Below the pieces are notes generated by a model that had not been told where the DNA came from, did not search any database, and saw only the letters and a program-made list of their open reading frames with translations. Shown here in pieces: positions 56,684-64,000 of a stretch of 64,000 bases of DNA. Both the position numbers and the translations under genes were made by a program. Position 1 is the first letter of the stretch, and every line of letters begins with the position of its first letter. The DNA comes from CBDBND01 sp965262665. Lineage in GTDB: Bacteria; Pseudomonadota; Alphaproteobacteria; Rhodospirillales; Rhodospirillaceae. The DNA lies in the NCBI GenBank assembly GCA_965262665.1, contig CBDHFR010000002.1, forward strand, positions 496,001 to 560,000, in the 5' to 3' direction.

Positions 56684-57334
56684 CTAAATCCCCAGGCTCT
56701 TGCGCCAGACCGTGGCGAGCCACGGCTGCTCTGCATTGGGCCGATCAGGCGGGCGGTAATAGTGGTGCAGCTCCCGAAATCCCGCGGCGCTGACGTAGGC
56801 GCGCCACGTTTCGAGATCATGGAAGCAACCGTAGCGCCCACTTGCCCAACCTTCCTCGTTGTGACCCCTGGGGTTCGAACAGAACAGGACGCCGCCGGAC
56901 TTGAGGGTCGCAGCGAGGTCGCCGAGGACCCGGGCCAGCTGGCTGCTCGGCACATGGAATAGCGAGGCGTTTGCGAAGATCCCATCGAAGCGTTCTGACT
57001 GCAGGTCGAGCGTGAGGAAGTCTTGGTGCAACACCTCACAATCCGTCGCAGCGCGCGCCATGGCGGCGAGCTCGCCAGAGCCGTCAAGGCCGACCGCTTC
57101 GTGGCCGAGCTCGGTGAACCGGCACAGATCCCGACCGGGCCCGCAGCCTAGATCGAGAATGACATGCGGCGCCTCACCCTCGATCGCCTCGAGCAGGGAC
57201 GCAATGTTTTGGCTGACGTCATGATCGGCAGTGCCGCGACGGTAAGGTACCGCCATGCGGTCATATTCCGCGATCGTGATGTCCACGACCTCTTGTGCTT
57301 GCACTGCGTCTTGTTGCGGCGTGAGCTTGCTCAT
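56684..57334 (-). CDS. Class I SAM-dependent methyltransferase
   Basis: A 216-residue methyltransferase: SAM loop VILDLGCGPGRDLCRFTELG, acidic end AVGLDGSGE, DFLTLDLQSERFDGIFANAS and LKSGGVLFCSNPRGHNEEGW. Substrate not recognisable; family members methylate small molecules. The gene is enclosed by 43-bp inverted repeats and repeats of TGTCCCTTCCGAAAAC. It is more GC-rich than its immediate flanks, consistent with a transferred cassette. Confidence 0.85.
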   Translation of the reverse strand: MSKLTPQQDAVQAQEVVDITIAEYDRMAVPYRRGTADHDVSQNIASLLEAIEGEAPHVILDLGCGPGRDLCRFTELGHEAVGLDGSGELAAMARAATDCEVLHQDFLTLDLQSERFDGIFANASLFHVPSSQLARVLGDLAATLKSGGVLFCSNPRGHNEEGWASGRYGCFHDLETWRAYVSAAGFRELHHYYRPPDRPNAEQPWLATVWRKSLGI

Positions 57335-57414
57335 AGCACGAGCTTATACGTCATTATTGCCCGGCATCACCTTGTGATAAACGTTGAGAATTTTCTATTC
57401 TATTTACCTGTCCC

Positions 57415-57476
57415 TTCCGAAAACCTCATCCACACCTGTACGTCTTGTACATAGAAGGCAGGTAAGGTTTTCGGAA
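57415..57476 (+). repeat. Palindromic REP-like unit (TTCCGAAAACCT...AGGTTTTCGGAA)
   Basis: A 12-bp perfect inverted pair separated by ~38 bases. The left arm belongs to a recurring motif, TCCCTTCCGAAAAC followed by TCATCC or similar, seen also at ~56400, 56585 and 57689. It joins directly to the right 43-bp inverted repeat. Confidence 0.75.
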
Positions 57477-57502
57477 AAAGCAAGTTGCGGGGGCCCGCAA
57501 CC
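57460..57502 (-). repeat. 43-bp inverted repeat, right copy
   Basis: Reverse-complement partner of 56539-56581. It contains the hairpin GTTGCGGGGGCCCGCAAC at 57484-57501. Confidence 0.85.
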
Positions 57503-57797
57503 ACCTTTACTGAACTTTTGTAAAGCTTAAATGACTTCAAGTCGCTGGCCCGATACCAGCGTTACGTGCAACGGGATGAAGTGTGATTGTAAATCCGTGG
57601 CTTTGATAGGACGGCAGTGTATGGTCGCGACGCTCTGATCTTGCTTATGCTGGATCAAACCGTGACGAACCGGATCACGGATTGCCTGTCCCTTCCGAAA
57701 ACCTCATCCACTCACGATTATAGGGGGCATTGTCAGGGCATTGTCACGTTATTGAATGGTCGTGCTGTGATTGGCATGGAAGTCCTGCTCAAGCGGC

Positions 57798-58024
57798 AGC
57801 GGTGACGGTTTGCCACAGGCCCACGGCGTGGTTGCGAAACTGGCGTAATGTCTTTCGGGAAATCAGATGGCGTTGAACGTTGAAGGTAGTCTGCCGAGGC
57901 CTTCCTGAGCGGCACTCTCCTCGACCAGTCGCTGAGTCTTGTAGGCGAGATCGGCGATGTAGCCGACGCGGTCGCCATAGGCATTCCGCACAGACAATGG
58001 CGTTGACCATTTCAACGACGGTCA
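57798..58024 (-). pseudogene. Degraded ORF, possibly transposase C-terminus
   Basis: Minus-strand pieces in shifting frames read NAYGDRVGYIADLAYKTQRL, VEESAAQEGLG and then TFNVQRHLISRKTLRQFRNH, AVGLWQTVTAAA and a stop. The final segment resembles the C-terminal tail of some mobile-element proteins, but I cannot name the family. At least one frameshift near 57880 breaks it. Confidence 0.3.
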
Positions 58025-58121
58025 TGCATTTTCCACCTTTCTGGGGCCCGGCCTCTGCATCCCGTCCGCAACACAATCCCAAAGGCCAGCCGCTGGCGGA
58101 CATAGAAAGTAAGGACACTTG

Positions 58122-58226
58122 ATGACTGAGAGATTCCTCCCTGGTTCGACGGCGTACACCAAAGACGGCCGTGCCTATACCGTCGACGAGGCAGAAGATG
58201 GTGTTGTCTATTGCACCTTAAGGTAA
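58122..58226 (+). CDS. Very short ORF, probably a truncated small protein
   Basis: Thirty-four codons with AAGGA seven bases upstream of the ATG. The product TERFLPGSTAYTKDGRAYTV then DEAEDGVVYCTLR resembles the first half of small phage-associated proteins of 45-55 residues; the end appears cut short. Function unknown. Confidence 0.35.
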   Translation: MTERFLPGSTAYTKDGRAYTVDEAEDGVVYCTLR

Positions 58227-58291
58227 ACGGAAGTGGGAGGTTTGTGTGAGTTTCGAAGTGTATTGTTAAATTTGAGCCAAAAACATTTGTA

Positions 58292-58579
58292 ATGAGGATT
58301 GGTATGATGCGGATTTTCATAAGTTCAGTCATATCTGGCATGGAGAGTTTTCGAGATGCAGTGGAGCGCGCGGCTCGAACACTTGGGCATGAAGTGCTTA
58401 GGGCTGAGGACTTCGGTGCGCAGCCCGATTCACCGCAAATTGCATGCTTATCAGCCGTTCGACAGGCCCAGGCCGTCATCCTGCTAATTGGTGATCGTTA
58501 TGGAGCGACACAGCCATCTGGCCTTTCGGCTAGGTTGGGGGGGCTTTGCAGGGGATACTCCTTCCGCAACCTTAACTGA
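58292..58579 (+). CDS. DUF4062-type protein, N-terminal fragment
   Basis: A 95-residue frame whose start matches the DUF4062 domain: RIFISSVISGMESFRDAVER, RTLGHEVLRAEDFGAQPDSP and VILLIGDRYGATQPSGLSA. DUF4062 is a TIR-like N-terminal module of larger proteins, some linked to defence against phage. Here the frame leaves the homology at ARLGGLCRG and stops; the expected C-terminal effector part is absent downstream. Either a decayed defence gene or a free-standing module. Confidence 0.6.
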   Translation: MRIGMMRIFISSVISGMESFRDAVERAARTLGHEVLRAEDFGAQPDSPQIACLSAVRQAQAVILLIGDRYGATQPSGLSARLGGLCRGYSFRNLN

Positions 58580-58603
58580 GGCAACTTCCAGATAGAGCAC
58601 CCA

Positions 58604-58762
58604 TCAATCGGGCTCGACTTCGACGAGTTCGTAGACATCGGGGTGGTTCCGGGCCATACGCCGCGCCTTATGGTGATCGTCGATCAGCTGTATGTCACCG
58701 TGGCCGCGCCAAATTAGGCCGGTAGCCCACAGCAGCGCCGTCGACGGAATGGGAGCCCCCAT
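58604..58762 (-). CDS. Small hypothetical protein, 52 aa
   Basis: Open frame from ATG 58762 with a GGGG-type site seven to ten bases upstream. The product includes GLIWRGHGDIQLIDDHHKAR and ends VYELVEVEPD, with regular codon use and a charged C-terminus like small phage proteins. No family recognised. It could be the tail of a decayed gene. Confidence 0.35.
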   Translation of the reverse strand: MGAPIPSTALLWATGLIWRGHGDIQLIDDHHKARRMARNHPDVYELVEVEPD

Positions 58763-58945
58763 CCATCCCCACTGTGTCTGTCTTCCCAGCTCTTACAAGA
58801 GAATTCTGTGGCTCCCGGGCATGGTTTAACCGCCTTCTTACGGGCGCGGCCCAACCGTGAACCACTCAAGAGGCCTTAACCGGGTCCAGGTCGGATTTAG
58901 GTCCACGAAAGGACCGGGTTGCTAGTCAAGAAAAGGATGATGCGT

Positions 58946-59116
58946 TGTGACACCAGTGACACCAGTGACGGCATTTCCCTTATACATATTAAATACCCCT
59001 AATACCGTTAATTAATAGCTATAGGGATTCTGCTGTCTCATGCCGTCACAGCTGTCACAGGTACTTTTTTAAAGTCTTTGGTTTTGGTGTCACATGGTGT
59101 CACAGCTGTCACAGCC
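58946..59116. other. Iteron-like array with AT-rich core, possible replication origin
   Basis: Direct repeats GTGACACCA, GTGACACCA and GTGACGG at 58947-58971; then about 65 AT-rich bases (TTATACATATTAAATA, TTAATTAATAGC); then TGTCACA-type repeats in the opposite sense at 59044-59061 and 59088-59114 (at least five). The 7-mer TGTCACA or its complement is thus repeated on both sides of an AT-rich core, beside a helicase gene. The arrangement resembles origins of phage satellites; function is inferred. Confidence 0.5.
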
Positions 59117-59447
59117 TTCGACATTGAATCTGCTGGCCAAAGCCGCCTATCCATACTGAAAAGTGATCGGCGGTAATGCGGCCTGGGGGTTCGTGCCGTT
59201 TAAGAGCGCGACACGGAAGACCTGGTGTTCGACGACGAAGATTGCTTCCCATCCCACTATGGCGGGTACATCTGGATCTGCCAGTGTCCGGCTCAGTGAC
59301 CTAGAGGAAAGTGTCTCACACTAAGTGGTAGGGCATGTGCCACCAACGAAACATCAACCTGGAGAATTTGACGCTGGACGGTAGGGTACTGTCGAAGATT
59401 TTATATCAACCCGCGGAGTGCAGCGGTGACGCAGCCGATGCGCTCGA
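59117..59447. other. Stretch without a convincing gene
   Basis: About 330 bases between the iteron array and the helicase gene's stop. Short frames only, with no ribosome sites or recognisable products. Confidence 0.5.
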
Positions 59448-61587
59448 TTATGCGTCGTCTCCAGCGAAGTCCGCGATCCGATCCGGATAAAACCACACGC
59501 GCGTCTGAGTACCGTTAATGCGTGTGCGACCAGATTCACAGCCGAAACGCTCGAGTACGCGGGTCAAACGCCGCACTTGCTTAGTAGGCGTACTTTGCGG
59601 ACTCTCTCCTTGCCGCGGGACGCCGCACCCTTGGGCGCATTGAGCGAGCGTAAAATACGGTTCCCGGCCTGGCTTATCCATGCGTGTTTTCAGCCAAGAG
59701 CGCACCGAGTCCTCCAGGATATTGTCTCCGGCCCTGACTGTTTCGTTGGCTTTCTCCTGCAATCCACGAAGAGCGTCGGAAAAATATGCGCCCTCGCCAT
59801 TTTGGGCACGATCCCAGGCTTCCGCCCATAGCTGTTCGCGGTTCTCGTCCAAATACTGCCGGATGGTGTCGGCCGAGCCGTCTGTGAGCCGCAATGCCAC
59901 GAAGCGCCGATTGCCCGACGGATCGTTCGGCAGGACAACCGACCCGTTCGCCGTGCCAGCGATCGAGCAGAGCCGTGGGTAATGCGCAGGGTTCCTCCGG
60001 AAAGCGAGACGGACATGATCGGTTGTGCGTGAGAGAAAGGCCTTGAGGCTCTCGATATCGGCCGTGGTAGCGCCGGTCATCTCCGCGACTTCTACGATGA
60101 CAGTGCCTTGCAACGCCTCCACGCGGCGCTTCTCGTCGGCGGAAAGCCGTAACCCGTCCGAGAACCACTGGGTGCGGTGTTCTTCCGGCAACAGCCACGC
60201 GAGCGCCGTCGATTTGCCAACGCCCTGCGGGCCGATGAGGACCGGAATAGTGTCGTGCTTGAGACCCGGGTTAATGGCGCGAAGGCACGCAACCATCAAT
60301 ATGGAGCGCGATGCCCAACTGATCAGTTCGTCATTGTCGAAATCGTCCACAAATTTGAAACCGCAGTCCGTCAGCCATCTGTCAATGCGGTCGACCCCGT
60401 CCCAGGGCTTCAGCTTCTTAAGCCATTCGACAAATCCATCGACCTCATGGTCTGCGAGGTGCGCGTCAAACACCTGTCGCCATTTTACGTAGGACCAGTC
60501 GGCAGGAACGGCCCTCGGATTTGAGTTTTTTGAGCTCCGCCGCATGAACGAAAACAACTTGGCAATGGTTTCCAGGAGTCTCGCCTCTATATGGTCGTTG
60601 ATGTCGAGCCAACTGCCCCTTTGCGAACGAATTTGCGCCGCCTGAGCACGGATGTCGTAACGGATAATTACATCCATTTGACTAAGCGCGCTCGAAAGCC
60701 CGTCGACGCGCTGCGAAATGAAGCGCCGCGTCCGTCCCATATCGCATTCACCAAGCCAAATGTCCTGCTCCAGCCGTTCGCGCACCCATTTCTCTGCGCG
60801 TTCAAACGCGGCATTCACGTCCTGTACGTCAATGCGGCATGTGTTGGTTTTTGGATCAAAGGTCGCATGCGCTATCTTGGTGTAGCGCACAAGCGTCGAT
60901 ATCTGAATATCGCTTTTGTCGTCGTTCCACTTCTTTAGCGCCACCAGCCTTATCAATTCGCGCCGCATTTGTTGTTCGAGTTCCCAAAGCGTCGCGTCTG
61001 CCGGCGGCTGCTGCGCTATGATCGTTTCCCACTGGGTTTCGTCGTCGTGCGACACCGTCTTGACGAGCTCAAGCGTTTCTGGATTGAAGATCTTGTTTGA
61101 GGTTGTTACATGCTTTTGATGGTCACTGGGCTGCCCGAAAATTATCTTCGCATGGTCTTCTAGGTCCGGGCTGGCTTCATCTGGACTGTGCTGGTCCGGG
61201 CTGTCTTGGTCGGAGCCGCCCATGTCCGGGCTGCGATTATCATCACTGGGTTCGGTCAGGCCCGCTTCCTCGACGGTGGTTTCGTCGGTGCTGCAGCCAT
61301 CGGCACTAGCAGCGAGTTCCTCGTCAGTAGCCATCCACCCATCACGCCTCGTGCCGGAACTGCCTTCGTCCGGACTGGTTTCCTCAGCGCTGTCTTTTTC
61401 GGCACCGGCTTTATCGGGGTTGTCTTCCTCATTGTCGCTGGGTGGCCCAAAAAGGCGGTACGCTTCCTCTAGGTCCGGGCTAATTTCCTCGGTGCTGGCT
61501 TCGTCCGCGCTGGCTTCGGCAGGGATGGCTGCGTCCGAGTTGGCTGCGCCGGCGGTGGTTTCATCATTGTTGGTTTGCTCAGCCATA
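59448..61587 (-). CDS. VapE/VirE-type primase-helicase of an integrated element
   Basis: A ~712-residue protein. Residues 1-160 are an acidic, disordered leader with two related blocks (SPDLEEAYRLFGPPSDNEE and SPDLEDHAKIIFGQPSD). Residues ~160-330 form a linker. The C-terminal half is a superfamily-3-like ATPase of the virulence-associated protein E type: LKPWDGVDRIDRWL, Walker A IGPQGVGKSTALAWLLPEE, Walker B-like GTVIVEVAEM, and IAGTANGSVVLPNDPSGNRR. Such proteins initiate replication of phage satellites and prophages. The ATG at 61587 lies at the very edge of the IS630 fragment, so the original start may have been lost; the frame extends to 61613 within the IS sequence. Confidence 0.8.
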
Positions 61588-61785
61588 CCCCATGGCCATT
61601 GGAAGACCACCACGTTGACCGCCGGCTTGCGCCTCTCCGGGCCTGGCGGCCCCGATGCTCCTCGACGGGCCGATGCATGGGGCTGCCTTCAAGGCCTATG
61701 TGGAACAGGTCCTGGTACCCGAACTCGACCCCGGAGACAGCGTCGTCATGGCCAACCTGCCCGCCCACAAGGTCGCTGGCATCCT
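61584..61785 (+). mobile_element. Internal fragment of the IS630 transposase gene
   Basis: About 200 bases nearly identical to the internal region of the IS630 at 1047-2056 (coding strand on plus here): PHGHWKTTTLTAGLRLSG, then LLDGPMHGAAFKAYVEQVLV and VVMANLPAHKVAGI. Two single-base deletions shift its frame. No terminal repeats are present, so it was not inserted by transposition in this form. Confidence 0.85.
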
Positions 61786-62199
61786 CCAGGCGCACGGCAA
61801 CAGCCTGGTGTTCGGTGACGGGCGCTCCGAAGACGACATCCAGATCTACTTCGCGGGGTTCTTCTACCGCGGCCAACGGCTCCGGGAATTGGAGCGCGAA
61901 TACTTCGAGAACTACTACCCCGTGGACGAACGGGCCCCGCGCCTGCGGCATCTGCCCGACAGCTGGCTGTTCCACATTACCGACCTCTACACCGGGGACG
62001 AACTGAAGACCTCCGTGGCGTACAACGAGGCGCTGCCCCGCGGGCATGCCCAGCACAGCATCAATGTGCGCCTGGACGGGCCCAATGGCACGCGCATCGT
62101 CTGGGTCGTCAACGACCCGGTCGACGGGGACGGCTGGTCGTCCATCGTCGCCATCGTGTTGGCCAGCGCCGCCGCCGCAACGTTCGGTCGCGACCGCAC
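61786..62199 (+). pseudogene. Fragment of a LuxR-type regulator sensor domain
   Basis: A frame continuing from the IS fragment reads IYFAGFFYRGQRLRELEREY, FENYYPVDERAPRLRHLPDS, then LYTGDELKTSVAYNEALPRG, NVRLDGPNGTRIVWVVNDPV and DGDGWSSIVAIVL. This pattern resembles the N-terminal sensor region of LuxR-family regulators common in alphaproteobacteria. The DNA-binding part is missing; the frame is cut at ~62199 by the primase gene on the other strand. Confidence 0.5.
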
Positions 62200-63231
62200 G
62201 CCAAAACCCAAGCCACCACTGCTTCCGCGCCACCTTCCGGCATCACGACATAGGTCTTGATCAAGTCGACGAACTTAGAGAACAGGGCAGCGCCGTCGAC
62301 CGGTTTTGGGCATGGCACATACTGCGGCCACACAATTGCATGGCCCTGCAAGCGGGCACCGCCGCCTAGTAACGCATGTATCGACTTATCAAGCTCTAGT
62401 ATCGAAACTTTCGGACACTCTCGCTTGATGCGCTCGCGTAGATTTATCCATTGATCGGGTCTGTTACGTTTCAGTGCCACCAGTCGGCTCAACGTTTCGG
62501 GCTCAAAGAACACGCCCGAATTGTCCTTGCCCGCGGCGATCAGGCTTTCCCATTCATCCTCGTTGCCTCCCTCAGGCGATTGGAGTGGAGATCGGTCCGG
62601 CGATCCATTGCTCATCCCATCGGGGCTCATCCCATCGGGTTCGTATGTTTGTACGTGCTTCTCAAGCCAGGCGTTGACATCACGCCCCGCCTCGATCTCG
62701 TCGACGATATCCGGGCCACCATCAGCGATAGGCGGGAGGACAAGGCGTATATCGGGACAATGCGGATGTAGGTGAGCGGCAAGTGCTTTCATGACTTTGT
62801 GGCCGGCTTCGTCCCCGTCCGCGACCAGAATCAAGGGTCTGCCGTAAAGTGGCGACCAGTCTGTCTTTTGCCAAGCGCTTGTTCCGCCGGCCCAGGTAAT
62901 TGGAAACGCCTTAGTGGAATTGTTGAGGACTGCCTCAACGCATTTTTCACCCTCAACAACCATGATCGGGCGCTTTGGGTCGTACTCAAGCAGGGCAGGC
63001 AAGCGGTACAGCGGCCTGAGGCCGCCGACCTTCAAAGATTTGAGCCAGCATGTCTTGGCATTCTCAGGCTGGATAGGAGTGTATGAACCATAACGCTTTT
63101 TGCCTTTTTTTGTAGCGTTGGACCACAAAACAGAGGTCGCCCTTATCGTCGTAATACTCGTAGTGCCCATTGTGGCGCGTTGGCAGCTTTTCGATGAGCT
63201 CCGAAGCGTTCCCGGACGCTGCCTCCGCCAT
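62200..63231 (-). pseudogene. Toprim primase of the integrated element, frameshifted and 3'-truncated
   Basis: ATG 63231 (AAGG six bases upstream) begins AEAASGNASELIEKLPTRHN and YEYYDDKGDLCFVVQRYK. At 63103-63109 a run of seven A on the coding strand shifts the frame; with six, it continues as KGKKRYGSYTP, LKVGGLRPLYRLPAL, IMVVEGEKCVEAV, TWAGGTSAW and LILVADGDEAGHKVMKALAA (Toprim DxD region). A linker follows (FFEPETLSRLVALKRNRPDQ), then FVDLIKTYVVMPEGGAEAVV, the start of a helicase-type domain that is cut at ~62199 by foreign fragments. Primase for the element's own replication. Confidence 0.75.
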
Positions 63232-63369
63232 ATGACCTTCTTGTCGCATCTCGGTTCGTCCAAAATACCCATGATTATTGAGACTTTTCGAATCCTAGTG
63301 TCTTGTGCCGTCTCGCGATCTCTCGTATTATCCCTTAAAGTATAGTGGGCTAAATTAGGAGTTCATATC

Positions 63370-64000
63370 ATGGCAACTGGTCGCAAGCCCAAGGGAAAGC
63401 ATCCCGACAAGAAGTTGACTCCAGCTTTTGTGCGCAAGACCACCAAACCTGGCCGATACTGTGATGGCAATGGCCTCTACCTGAAAATCGACCCATCCGG
63501 TGCACGGCGATGGGAGCAACGACTAGTCATCCATGGACGGCAGCGGACTCTCGGGCTTGGGGGCGTGGCGCTGGTATCGCTGTCAGAAGCCCGCGAGCAA
63601 GCGCTTGCCAACCGCAAGATCGCACGGGCCGGTGGCGATCCGATGGATCTTCGCCGGCAGGTCAGCATACCCACCTTCGAGGAAGCAGCCGCAGCCGTCG
63701 TGGAGTTTCACCGCCCGAGTTGGGGCAACGCTAAGCACGCCGCACAATGGGAAACTACTTTGCGCACATATGTGTTTCCCAAGCTGGGCAAGCGCCCGGT
63801 GTCGGATATCGATACAGCAGATGTGCTCAACGTGCTCACGCCGATCTGGCACGAGAAGCCGGAAACTGCACGACGCGTGCGCCAACGCATCTCGACCGTC
63901 ATGAAATGGGCCGTGGCCCAAGGTTTCAGGCAGGACAACCCTGCCGGCGACGCCATCGGTGCCGCGCTTCCCAAGCAGAATGGCAAAGCCAAGCGCCATC
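63370..64000 (+). CDS. Tyrosine-type site-specific integrase, N-terminal part (3' end outside window)
   Basis: The frame is open from ATG 63370 to the window edge. AGGAG lies nine bases upstream. An arm-type DNA-binding domain of the DUF4102 kind (KLTPAFVRKTTKPGRYCDGN, GLYLKIDPSGARRWEQRLVI, LSEAREQALANRKIARAGGD) is followed by the core-binding SAM-like domain (TFEEAAAAVVEFHRPSW, YVFPKLGKRPVSDIDTADVL). The catalytic R-H-R-Y domain lies beyond the window. It is divergent from the primase gene, placing the attachment site probably to the right. Confidence 0.9.
   Translation, partial: MATGRKPKGKHPDKKLTPAFVRKTTKPGRYCDGNGLYLKIDPSGARRWEQRLVIHGRQRTLGLGGVALVSLSEAREQALANRKIARAGGDPMDLRRQVSIPTFEEAAAAVVEFHRPSWGNAKHAAQWETTLRTYVFPKLGKRPVSDIDTADVLNVLTPIWHEKPETARRVRQRISTVMKWAVAQGFRQDNPAGDAIGAALPKQNGKAKRH

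Noticed and set aside
57537..57562. Hairpin CGCTGG...CCAGCG as a tRNA or small RNA
   Set aside because: No cloverleaf can be completed around it, and there is no evident promoter or terminator.
57617..57805. Plus-strand frame of 62 codons
   Set aside because: It runs through one copy of the dispersed repeat motif and has no recognisable product, so coding is unlikely.
61469..62233. Minus-strand frame of 254 codons across the patchwork insert
   Set aside because: It reads antisense through the IS630 and LuxR-type fragments and has no recognisable product.

Overview
The window looks like a chromosomal segment of a moderately GC-rich alphaproteobacterium, probably Rhodospirillales-like. This rests on a fused cysNC beside cysD, the style of the small conserved proteins, IS630 and ISAs1 insertion sequences, and an arm-domain (DUF4102-type) integrase. 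No rRNA, tRNA or CRISPR array was seen, so the taxonomic call is inference.

Layout. (1) 1-7.5 kb: the end of an FAD-binding dehydrogenase gene, an IS630 element, a carboxyethylornithine-synthase-like gene, several very small genes and a secreted Cys-rich repeat protein. Two further decayed copies of the dehydrogenase 3' end punctuate this stretch. (2) 7.5-19.4 kb: two divergent, mirror-image paralogous operons. Each encodes a secreted protein of unknown family, a DUF1592-type lipoprotein with a haem motif, a Tat-exported DUF1552 protein and a secreted COG4315-type repeat protein. (3) 19.5-34.2 kb: a probable uptake and oxidation region with a sodium:solute symporter, a CHRD protein, a HiPIP, a triheme cytochrome c, a beta-propeller, a broken ABC solute-binding protein, an FAD oxidoreductase, an MFS transporter, an SDR, a broken Gfo/Idh dehydrogenase, a DUF1838 protein, an alpha/beta hydrolase and a broken Zn-alcohol dehydrogenase. 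Regions 2 and 3 together read like one exported redox and catabolic island; the substrate is not visible. (4) 34-56 kb: TPR glycosyltransferases, a MATE pump, a tannase-like esterase, sulfate activation (cysD, cysNC), an autotransporter split by a small IS630 derivative, an ISAs1 remnant, SDRs, a DUF1838 pair and ettA. (5) 56-64 kb: accessory DNA with inverted repeats around a methyltransferase, a truncated DUF4062 protein, a possible iteron origin, a VapE-like helicase, a broken primase carrying foreign fragments, and an integrase running off the right edge. This is probably an integrated phage satellite or similar element.

The strongest themes are the mirror-image exported module and widespread single-lesion gene decay. 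At least seven genes are interrupted by one in-frame TAA or TAG, mostly where glutamine is expected, and five more by frameshifts. The decay suggests relaxed selection, although assembly errors or suppression of stop codons cannot be excluded from sequence alone.
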